Shown here one piece after another: positions 1 to 7,503 of a DNA stretch of 27,243 nucleotides. Position numbers and translations under genes: made by a program. Each line of letters starts with the position of its first letter. The stretch's first letter is position 1. The notes under the pieces were generated by a model. It was given only the letters and a program-made list of their open reading frames with translations. It had not been told where the DNA came from and ran no database searches. Origin of the DNA: Polymyxa betae (taxonomy: Eukaryota; Endomyxa; Phytomyxea; Plasmodiophorida; Plasmodiophoridae); assembly GCA_003693705.1 (NCBI GenBank), contig RBZT01000719.1, positions 1 to 27,243 on the forward strand, in the 5' to 3' direction.

Positions 1-125
1 GAACCGCAGCTTTTACGTTACCTACATAGAGTGAGCCATCCCTACCACGGAAAGGCTCTTAAGAGGACTCCGGACTCAACTCTCCGCTACCGCAGCGTAG
101 ACCCCCCTAAACCCTAAACCCCCGG

Positions 126-542
126 ACAGATATTGAACGAGCATTCGGGGTTCTTCAACAGCGATTTGCTATTGTAAAGAATCCCGGCCGATCTTGAGTA
201 AAGGCAGGTTGAGCAATATCCTGACGACCTGTATTATATTGCATAATATGGTTGGTGGTGGAAGACGAACTGATTGGAATCTATTGGCAAATGTGGATTT
301 CCTCAAAAGCCCATACCTTTCTAATACCAGTGTTTCACGACTCGCTCGGCGAAGACGGCGCAGGGCACAGATGCTGGATCTGTAAAACCGATATTTCGCA
401 CACCGGCCACGATAGTCTGCCCGACAAATCAGTAGCTATGATAGTCAAGCGAATGGAGAGTGATCGTGACATTCAAAAACATTATCAGTTACTGGCTGAC
501 CAGATCAGCCATTTGTGGAATACGAAGGCGGCGCATCAGTAG
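126..542 (+). pseudogene. PIF/Harbinger transposase (plant-type DDE), C-terminal remnant
   Basis: This is the C-terminal third of a DDE_Tnp_4/plant-type Harbinger transposase. It begins with the block DIERAFGVLQQRFAIV (129-176), which carries the catalytic Glu of the DDE triad. About ten codons on comes TTCIILHNM, then VEDEL, both hallmarks of the family end. These blocks lie in three frames, with shifts near 190 and 250. The tail (IQKHYQLLADQISHLW) matches the usual C-terminal helix, and the gene stops at 540-542. The two catalytic Asp residues would lie upstream and are absent, so this copy is dead. It converges on the Myb-like gene ending at 602. Confidence 0.8.
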
Positions 543-601
543 TCGAGCAGCAGTTCGTGCGAAACATGTATTGGATCCAACCTATCTAAACAATAGTGTG
601 G

Positions 602-1449
602 TTAGTCAAACGACAGACCAGACTGACTGACATCATATTCAAATTCATAGTCAGCAGGCAGCAACCCCTCTGCCTTCGCCTTTTGAATTTGCTTTTCCGT
701 TTCGATTCGTCGCAGAAGATTGAAATAGTTATTGGACAAAGCATCGTTTCGTGCCTTGAAAAGTTCGATAGTATTACTTTCAGCTTGAAGCTCAAGCAGT
801 TTCTTATTGAGTTCGTTTTGCTCCTCGAGAAAAGTATTTCAATTCTCTTCAGCGCCGCGTCTTTCATGGCTTGTCGCAAATGATTTTTAGATTCGTCAGC
901 GATAGCGGCAGCTTTGGCCTTGTTTGTTCCTAATGGCCGCTGTACAGCCGAAGCGGAAGAATTTTTGTTCTCTTCACGCTCGATTAGTTCCAGTATATCG
1001 GGCATTGGATCGTCTGGCGGGCGTTGGATCGTTTCGTCGGTGACGCTTCATTCGCGATTTTAACAGGGAGTTCCTGTGCAGACTATCGTATCTTCAAATT
1101 TTGGTACGCTAACCCTCAGGTATTCCCAAAAAATCTGAAATTGAAATTTCGTCTTTTCTGCAGCTTCATGAAGCGTCATTGCATTGAAAATATAATCTTC
1201 TTTTCGTGACTCTTGTGTCGTTTTGGCGGTGCTGTAATGGCCGCAGAAGGCATTGAGAGACGGTTGCCGATCCTTTTGCCAACGATTCATTAAAGCGCAA
1301 GCGGATCTTCGGGGTTCGCTGGCAAACTTTTTAACCTGATCAAAAACCTTTTCCCAGTATTGCTTCGCTTTTGATCGGCTCCTGTCAGTGGATCGTGGCT
1401 GACGGAAATTATGGATCTGGTGAGGAACATGTCTTCCTCCGACGTCCAA
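602..1449 (-). pseudogene. Harbinger-associated Myb/NAM-like DNA-binding protein, broken
   Basis: The partner gene of Harbinger 1. From the N-terminus it shows a SANT/Myb-like stretch (YWEKVFDQVKKF, then MNRWQKDRQPSLNAFCGHY), FQFQIFWEYLR, then the RPLGTNKAKAAA motif typical of NAM-associated C-terminal proteins, and a charged coiled-coil tail. Frameshifts fall near 1040 and near 835. In the shifted frame the coiled coil continues to a stop at 602-604. Such proteins bind subterminal element DNA and bring the transposase to the nucleus in characterised PIF/Ping systems; that role here is by family analogy. No intact product is possible. Confidence 0.72.
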
Positions 1450-1689
1450 GCCTTTCCCTTCCCCATGGTTACGTATCGGTATCCCTCTAGTATTTCAAAT
1501 CAAAGCGCGGTCGGTTTCGCAGATTTTATTGGAGATTTTCTCAAAAAAGAGCAAGAATTGCAGCTAGATCTGCAGTTAGATTCGGGAGCTATTTCAGCTG
1601 GGATAGCTCGCCACCCCCGCAATTTGTATTTTAGATAGCTCTTAGCTCTGCGGTGGGGCAAAATTCTGAGCCAAAATTAGCGTAAGCTC

Positions 1690-1720
1690 GAAGTTTAGCT
1701 CCGCGCTGGAGATGCTCTTA
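1690..1720. repeat. Right terminal sequence of Harbinger 1 with TTA target duplication
   Basis: Read on minus from 1717, the element starts GAGCATCTCCAGCGCGGAG, strongly resembling ends of PIF/Tourist elements. The flanking trinucleotide 1718-1720 is TTA, the preferred PIF/Harbinger target. The partner terminus lies outside the window, so the inverted-repeat nature cannot be confirmed here. Confidence 0.5.
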
Positions 1721-2934
1721 GAAGGCTGTTGGTCGGTTCGCTTTGTCTTCTTTGACTCCTGATATTTGCGCTTTTTGCTGTCTTCTCCGACATGATTTTT
1801 CGTTTTGCAATAACTGCAAAAGATTGGCTCGGACGTTTTGCTGGCTGAAGGTATAGACGTGGCTGGTTTGTGATGCGCACTTGGAAGGAGGCTGCACTCG
1901 AGTTTGAGATCATGTTTGATCTCAGACCAAGTCATTCGCCGTCGCAGGATATCCTTTTTGGATGTATCGTCCGGGAATTTCCGGGCGATACGGATTCCGA
2001 AGCGCCGATCTTCAACCCGCTCGTGGTCGCCAATGTCAATCAGCTCGGATCGAATTCGATCCACAGCTGTGATGAATCTGTCAACGTGCGCAAGGTTCGA
2101 GGGAAATTTCAGATTGTCCATCTCCTCGTTGAGCAGCATTATAGTGGCCTCGCGGAGGTCACCTTGGGCAGCGCGATACTCCTCCTCCAGGGTATGCATC
2201 AAAGAGGCCGCGGTGTCTTAATGACGAGCCGCCGGCAGGAAAGAACCCTCCAGCTGGTTACGCACATAGCCGAGGGCTGCGCGGTCGGCGACGTAGAAAG
2301 CGGAGTCGCTGCCCAGAGGGCAACGGCAGAGGCCGCTCGAATCAGATGCTGGACAGCGCTTATGTCCGAAAACGAAAGCGCTCAAGTTGGTGCACGCCAG
2401 GTTGCTCGATAACCGGTCCTTCCAGATCACGAAGTTGCTCAGAAGCTGGTTCTGCTGGAGCGGCGGTGGGCATCGAATCTGGTGCCAGGTGGTAGCCGGC
2501 GTCATCGTGGCGGGCTGCGCCGAGGGCTCGATCACTGGATCTGCGGGCTCAGGGGTCTTCGAGCTGACGGCGATAATAGTCGGAGGTTGCGCTTCAGAAG
2601 AAGTGCGCTCCATGGTGGGGGCTGCGCCCATCGTGGACGAGGGCAGGGTGACAGGGGCCTGCTCTGTGGATCGGGCTGATGTGGCCGTCACATCGGGCGC
2701 GGCCTCTTGTGTAGGTGGTTCCGTGGGAGCCGGGGTAGAGGGCTGCACGTGAAGTTGCGCGAGTTGGCCTAGCGAATGGTTGATGCCATTCAACATGGCC
2801 ATGAGCCCCGGTAGCGAGGACGGTCGCTCGGATGTGGGTCCGGCTGAGCCCGTGGAGGAAGGGGATGCCGTGCTGGGGAGTTGGGGTAGCTGTACTGCAT
2901 GTACCGCCGGTGTGGAGAAGAGCCGCAGAGGCAT
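1721..2934 (-). pseudogene. copia gag (UBN2/retrotran_gag_2 type), one in-frame stop
   Basis: Gag forms the particle that packages element RNA. A Pro/Ala/Ser/Thr-rich N-terminus (about 130 residues) precedes the gag domain: LLSNFVIWKDRLSSNL, then MHTLEEEYRA, NLKFPSNLAHVDRF and MTWSEIKHDLKLE, the typical copia order. Next is a zinc knuckle, CSYCKTKNHVGEDS, whose last Cys position is Ser. A single TAA at 2218-2220 breaks an otherwise open frame; the coding pattern continues in frame after it. A second start at 3035 lies in another frame and could be the original start if a frameshift occurred near 2930. Harbinger 1 interrupts the gene after the knuckle. Confidence 0.75.
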
Positions 2935-3064
2935 GACGTAGCCAGTGCCTCCTGGAGTTGAACCAAAAGTTGGAGTCCCGGCGATCGGTTTCTGCCTCGG
3001 TACTGATGGGGCTGCTGGGTTAGGAGAGGCAGCATCTTGGTTTGCAGTGTGTTAGCGTTGAGGT

Positions 3065-3075
3065 GGCCTATAACC
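3065..3075 (-). other. Primer-binding site for initiator tRNA-Met (internal, copia type)
   Basis: Directly after the LTR end the minus strand reads GGTTATAGGCC. This closely resembles the copia-type site that pairs with the anticodon loop region of initiator tRNA-Met rather than with a tRNA 3' end. Its position abutting the LTR end (CAACA) supports both calls. Confidence 0.65.
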
Positions 3076-3300
3076 TGTTGGAAGTCGTGCGGATAGTAGG
3101 AATTCTAATAAAAGAGATGTAGTCGATATATCGGGAAATGAATTGTGTCAATTTATTTCCATTTATTCACGACAGAAGGTCCGACCGGGACCGGAAAGGG
3201 CAGTCTTGACCGGAAAGGGAAGTCTTGACTCGTCGAACTGCGGGATCGATCCTGAGTCACCTTCCGATCAAACCCTAAAACCCTAATTTTCATTCCAACA
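3076..3300 (-). repeat. copia 5' LTR, 225 bp
   Basis: On minus it starts TGTTGGAA and ends TTCCAACA, a perfect 8-bp terminal inversion with TG...CA ends. It contains a 19-bp tandem duplication at 3189-3226 (unit GACCGGAAAGGGMAGTCTT) that could be a U3 enhancer, and a telomere-like stretch AAACCCTAAAACCCTAA at 3270-3286 close to the outer edge. The primer site follows immediately. The second LTR is not in the window. Confidence 0.72.
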
Positions 3301-5024
3301 AACCAAGGCCAATCAGCTTTATCAGAGCGAAATTCTGATATATGATACAACGTAATAAATTTATAACACTACGGTTAACAATTTCAATCGTCCCTTTTGA
3401 GTAATGGGCGGAGGCACTAACAGAGTGTTGCTGCGTTCCAATTTTTTTACAAAACAGTTTCAAAGTCTCAGACACAAAATATAATGCCTGATCAGAAACA
3501 TATACATTCGATCTGCCAAAAAGAGCTCTCCATTGTAACAAGGCATCAACTGTATGAGCCGTGTTTGGTACAATGACAGGTGTCAGTAAGACCACACCAT
3601 AGAGATCATCTCGGATAACGAATATCCACTGATAATGTAAAGAGCTCTATAATTTAGACGCTATCTATAAATAATCAAATGCAAATCCTCATTAGGTCTT
3701 ATTCCATGACATGCAGTTCCAAGAGGTCGAGGAATACGAAATCCTTTCCTCGTTGGAAGGCAATGCAAACATGAAGAGCAGACATCTTTGATGTCTTGCT
3801 TCATACCGACCCAAAATACCCAACTTCCTAGCATAGTAAGTGCATTTTTAAAGGAGAGATGACCACAATGACAGCCAGCATGAGCAATAATGCATAGGCG
3901 TCTTTTTAGGTCACAACTTTGAACGGGTATCACTATTCGATTATGTGTTTCAACCAAGAATCCATCAGAGATCCTAGCAAGGTTGCTATTAGGTAAGTGA
4001 AGACGTTGCTCCTCCAAAATTTCAAATGGGTCTGGCCAGAAAAAAAAAATTTGACACGGTTGAACACGAATTGCTGAGTTTATCAAATCAATATCGTCGG
4101 ACGTGGGAGAATCATCAGATTCCTTCAAAGCTCTAATCTGAACTATGGGTTCATTGTTAGATATACCTGCACCCCAACGGGATAGCCGATCTGCCCAATG
4201 GTTGTCTTCGCCGGGAATATGATGGATTATGTTATTATAATCACGAAGCTCGATTCCCCAGCGAATCAGTTTTTCTGCAGACTGTTTTGCACACTTCAAA
4301 TTTTTATACATAGCAATAAGGTTCCTATGATCTGTGTACAAATGAAATGGTGTAGGCATATGTAATAAATAAGATAACTTTTTTAATGTATCTTTTTTGG
4401 CAAAAGCCTCTTTATCGATAGTCGCCCAATTTAACTCACAGCCGTGGAATCGATGACCAACAAACCCAAAGGGTTGGTGATTTTGCTCTTGCAAGGGTTG
4501 GTTAGCTAGGTCCTCTATTGGAATCTGAGTAACAACTCAAGAACTAGCATAGTAACTTTCATCACAAAAGACACACTATAACATATTTTCAGATGAGTAT
4601 GCTAACTCTACTGCATGAGAGATTGCATATTTCAAAACATTAAAAGCATTTGTATGTATTTCATTCCAGCCAATTTCTGCCTGCTCTCTTCGTTCGACGT
4701 GTCTGATGCTTCAATGTAGACTCAAAGATATCCTGCAATTTAACCACAATCTTATTGTAGTTCGGGAATGAACGAGACATCCATTGAGAGGCCATCAGTA
4801 TCTGTTGAAATTCATTAGCCTTTTTCGGAATAGGCATATTACTTAGTGCATCGATCCATTGAGATCATGTTTTACTCCTGTTGGAGTAAATCTTCCACAG
4901 AATTTCACTCTATTTTTAAAAAATGACGTTTGTCTATATTAAAATTTAAGTTGAATTTATCGGCTGGTTCGAAAGTTCGGCTCAATGTAGCGAATCAAGC
5001 TTCTTCAGTATTAGCATAGCGCAA
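3301..5024 (-). pseudogene. gypsy D pol: RT end, RNase H and integrase
   Basis: Upstream, the reverse transcriptase thumb region reads RYANTEEA then KFNLNFN and VKFCGRFTPTGVKHD. RNase H follows with LNWATIDKEAFAKK (about 4430), YTDHRNL and HWADRLSRW. The integrase zinc domain shows the paired His (HAGCHCGH, about 3880) and paired Cys (CSSCLHC, about 3770). The core has the second Asp in VYVSDQ (about 3500) and the Glu in GTIEIVNRS. Stops and shifts occur near 4960, 4830, 4560, 3660 and 3345; the frame of 4494-3661 is open over 277 codons. Translation stays recognisable up to WPWFV at the copia LTR, where the gene is cut. Confidence 0.82.
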
Positions 5025-5026
5025 TA

Positions 5027-5051
5027 CCGTAGACAACACAGTATCTACACA
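5027..5051 (+). repeat. Left terminal inverted repeat of pogo-like element
   Basis: About 25 bp matches the right end (6973-6997) in inversion with few mismatches. TA duplications lie directly outside both ends. Confidence 0.85.
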
Positions 5052-5239
5052 AAAATTCCCCCAATGTGTAGCACCCTATTATGATGTCAAAGTTTCGGAA
5101 TGTGTAGAGATGTGGTGCCAGTGTGACTGGATGTCTCCAGTATGTCTCTATTCTTTGACTGGGTGACGTGTTCTAAAGAGCAAATAATGAAAAATTATTA
5201 AACGAGAATACACGGAATTCTCATCCAAGGACGCTAAAT

Positions 5240-6120
5240 GCTGCCTGCTCAAAGGCATTGTCGTTTTCAGCCCAAGGATTCTGCCCGCATATTTAGAACG
5301 TGTTGGCAATCCAACGACGCCGTTTGTTCTCGCCATTAATAGCGTCGAATGCGCTCTCGATCATGGGAACTAAATCTTCACGCGGTACTGTTAACATGCA
5401 CCCGGAGAGATCATTGGCGCTTTTTCACTGAAGCGATTCGTATCGAAAATTCATGAACTCCTTCTTGATATGCTCTTTGAGAGGCTTGTTGATCGAAATG
5501 TCGCAAGCCTGGTGCACCGAAGTCATACCCTCTTGAATGTATTCAAGGAATACCTTTCCAGTGGACTTTGACGCATGGTTCGCAGAAAGCCAGTCAGAAA
5601 TAGGTTCCCCGAAGTGGGTCGTTGACCGATCGACAACAAGCAAGATGCGCTTATCGGGGAACATTTTGTGTACCCAGGTCAGATACAGGACAAACATGTA
5701 TTGCGTCATCCAGTGAGTTTTGTTGAACAGCACCGTGCTTTTTGTGTAATGACGCCACTGAAGCATGAGATCTGCGCCAAATGTTCCGGTATCGATCACA
5801 AATGGAGGTAGAAGGCTGGATGAGACTAAGGACGCCGTGACCATTACTGTGACGCCTTTTTGTCTATTTCGACAGGTACCAGAATATCAACCCGCTTGGT
5901 TCCGCTCGGAACAAGCAAGCGATCCTCACGATAGAGCTGTACAAACGTTTCATCAGCATTGAGGACGTCATCGACATTGAGTTCGATGGCTGTTTGTCGA
6001 ATTTGTCTAGCTGTCTGCCGGGCAATAGCGAGCCAGTCAGAGGGGACCTTCTGCTGGCAGCAGATACCGGTTTTTCGAACGAACGAAGCATTGTCGACTC
6101 CACCATGATGGCCTTCTTAT
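5240..6120 (-). pseudogene. pogo/Tigger-family DDE_1 transposase, broken
   Basis: A DDE endonuclease that would cut and join the element ends. Motifs in order: IARQTARQIRQTAIELN, NADETFVQLY (first catalytic Asp, about 5955), PSGTKRV, TVMVTASL, LLVVDRSTTHF (second Asp, about 5640), and GMTSVHQACDISINKPLKEH, equivalent to the TS.LQPLD..inKPFK block of the family. After TGA at 5425-5427 the frame still reads LVPMIESAFDAING and ANTF. Frameshifts lie near 6070 and 5850. I see no CENP-B-type helix-turn-helix; only about 60 codons separate this domain from the OTU gene, so the N-terminus is missing or replaced. Confidence 0.8.
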
Positions 6121-6242
6121 TGATCGGAGCTGTTGCAGCGGGGGCAACCGGGAGAGGTGAAGTGTTCGGCAAAGACAAGACAGCAGCTGGCTTCAGCAAG
6201 GCGAAATGATTTAGCATTGAATGGTTAGAGGGAAGAGCGGGG

Positions 6243-6729
6243 GTCAATGGTTGAAGAAAATCTGGTGATATACGACAATGCTGAGAGGCGCGGGCCCAAG
6301 CAGAACATACTCTTGCATGTGACTAGCTCAGAACGAATCGGCAGAATATTCCTGAAGGCCGGTAGTGTAGGAAGATATTGCGACGACATTCACATTAAAC
6401 AAGAGGCGAACCAATACCATCTCAATGGTCGAGGTATACACTCCAGGGAGGCTCATTAGAGAGATCACCTCTGCGAATGAAGGTGAGCCTGGACGGACTT
6501 CATGTACCAGCTCCACGACACGCTCTGCTGCCGAGCGGCCCTGCCCCAGAGCATACATGCGTACATCCCGGCGCAACTCATCAGCGTTAACATACCGATC
6601 CGTGCCAGAACGAACTACGCAAAGATAAAAACAATTGCCATCTCCAGGAACGTCCTCCGGGACGTAAGAACGGCCTTGGTATAGGTGCGATTTAAAGTCG
6701 GACCACTGCGACATGGAAAAGGAGGACAC
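6243..6729 (-). pseudogene. OTU-type cysteine protease gene inside pogo-like element
   Basis: OTU proteases cleave ubiquitin or related chains. The catalytic Asp-Gly-Asn-Cys motif is intact in VPGDGNCFYLCVV (about residues 26-38), followed by ELRRDVRMYA. Near the end come EMVLVRLLFNVNVVAISSY, and after a TGA at 6328-6330 the same frame reads LSIVVYHQ, where the His fits the catalytic position. It stops at 6243-6245. Size (about 160 codons) and residue order fit a compact OTU fold. It is the first gene of the element, with its ATG at 6729. OTU domains are known passengers in several eukaryotic transposons; function here is inferred. Only the premature stop breaks it. Confidence 0.78.
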
Positions 6730-6972
6730 AGACGAGATAAAGCAAGAACGAGGGACAAGGAAGGCACGAGGAAGTCAACGACTGCGCATACAATAGTCCG
6801 GGAGCGCAGTTACGTCGTAGAAGCTCATGGGATTTTAAAAAGTTGCCAATTTTTGGCTGCGCAAGCGCAGCCCTGTCACTGGGAAAGGATCTGTTTGTGT
6901 AGATATAAACACATTTTTTTAGGGATGTGTAGCGAAATATGTTGTCTGACCCGCAAGTGTTGTTATTAAAGC

Positions 6973-6997
6973 TGTGTTGATATTGTGATGTCTACGG
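6973..6997 (-). repeat. Right terminal inverted repeat of pogo-like element
   Basis: This is the inverted partner of 5027-5051, followed by TA at 6998-6999. It abuts the gypsy D reverse transcriptase sequence. Confidence 0.85.
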
Positions 6998-7415
6998 TAA
7001 GTCCTCAATCCGAATAATTAAAGATCTATAAAGTAATTCATTAACAATTTCAGCCATTCGAGCCTGAAATTGGGTAGCTGCGTTGAGTGCACCCTGAATA
7101 GATCGAGTCGGCATAAAAGCGCCTCGATCAGTCATAAATGAGAATACTTGACATCTTTCATTCAAAGGTATTATCCAAAACCCTTTAAATGCGTCCAGAA
7201 GAAACCAAAAGTTTGAGTTAGATAGATATTGAACAATGGATTCAAGGAAAGGCATCGGCTAAGCTGTTGCCTCACATTGAGCATACCCAGCTCTGAGGTC
7301 AACAACCATTCGAAAACCTTTTTCCTTCTTTACTATCTGAACGGGGCTAGTCACTCTGCATTAAAATTTCATAAATTAAACCATATTGAACGAAAGAATC
7401 TGTAAACTCTTTCAA
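6998..7415 (-). pseudogene. gypsy D reverse transcriptase, middle fragment
   Basis: This piece lies between the MULE and the pogo-like element. Read on minus: FVQYGLI, then VKKEKGFRMVVDLRAG, PMPFLESIVQYL, FLLDAFKGFWIIPL, SFMTDRGAFMPT, IQGALNAATQFQARMAEI and SLIIRIEDL. These are the fingers/palm blocks of a Ty3/gypsy RT. The polymerase motif is I-E-D rather than the usual Asp-Asp pair, a likely inactivating change. A TAG lies at 7262-7260 and a frameshift near 7350. The fragment joins its neighbours exactly when the two insertions are removed. Confidence 0.83.
7407..7415 (+). repeat. MULE target-site duplication, left copy
   Basis: CTCTTTCAA, identical to 10085-10093 on the other side of the element. 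Nine bases is the classic Mutator-type duplication length. Confidence 0.93.
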
Positions 7416-7495
7416 CGGCTTCCTCTCACAGGTTCGCGAACCTGTAGGTACGCGAGCCTACAGGTTCATCTTCGTGATAGGTATCTCTATAGTTT
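7416..7495 (+). repeat. MULE left terminal inverted repeat (about 80 bp)
   Basis: Starts CGGCTTCCTCTCACAG and ends near TCTCTATAGTTT; matched in inversion by 10006-10084. It contains an internal inverted pair of its own (AACCTGTAGGTACGCGAGCC / GCCTACAGGTT), which would let the end fold back. Confidence 0.93.
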
Positions 7496-7503
7496 AGGAG
7501 TTG

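Larger units (their letters stand above)
1..1717. mobile_element. PIF/Harbinger element 1, right part (left end outside window)
   Basis: The element holds two converging decayed genes, the usual PIF/Harbinger layout: a DDE transposase remnant on plus and a Myb/NAM-associated partner on minus. The right terminus reads, on minus, GAGCATCTCCAGCG, a PIF-type end, followed outside by TTA (1718-1720) as the candidate 3-bp target duplication. It lies inside the gag of a minus-strand copia element, whose reading frame runs by chance into the terminal repeat and ends at 1642. The left end is not visible. Positions 1-125 show no recognisable coding sequence; 105-122 holds two telomere-like CCCTAAA units. 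The family is clear from both genes; the exact right end is probable. Confidence 0.72.
1721..3300 (-). mobile_element. Ty1/copia retrotransposon, 5' part (LTR, PBS, gag)
   Basis: Read on minus: a 225-bp LTR (3300 to 3076), a primer-binding site directly after it, a leader, and a gag gene cut at 1720 by Harbinger 1. The pol part must lie left of the window, beyond Harbinger 1. The element is inserted in the gypsy D integrase, whose reading is recognisable up to the LTR edge at 3301. The 5 bases outside the LTR are AACCA (3301-3305), the expected target duplication; its partner is not in the window. The copia assignment rests on the gag fold signature and on the primer site. Confidence 0.75.
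5027..6997. mobile_element. Complete pogo/Tigger-like element encoding DDE transposase and OTU protease
   Basis: The ends match in inversion: CCGTAGACAACACAGTATC from 5027, and CCGTAGACATCACAATATC read on minus from 6997. Both are flanked by TA (5025-5026, 6998-6999), the Tc1/mariner/pogo target. Removing the element and one TA restores the gypsy D reading across IEDLL / RYANTEE, which confirms the boundaries. The element is 1971 bp. Inside, both genes are on minus: an OTU-domain gene first, then a DDE_1 transposase. About 270 bp at the right end and 210 bp at the left end are non-coding and carry several copies of a GTGTAG-type motif. Confidence 0.88.

Noticed and set aside
1642-1720. C-terminal extension of copia gag up to 1642
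   Set aside because: It is a chance reading through the Harbinger 1 terminal repeat; the true gag is cut at the insertion.
2387-2752. Plus-strand 121-codon open frame rich in Gly/Val
   Set aside because: It is the antisense of the copia gag Pro/Ala-rich region, with no recognisable domain.
3270-3300. Telomere-like repeat at the point where gypsy D integrase stops, read first as telomere healing
   Set aside because: The motif lies inside a TG...CA copia LTR with a primer site next to it, so the break is a retrotransposon insertion.
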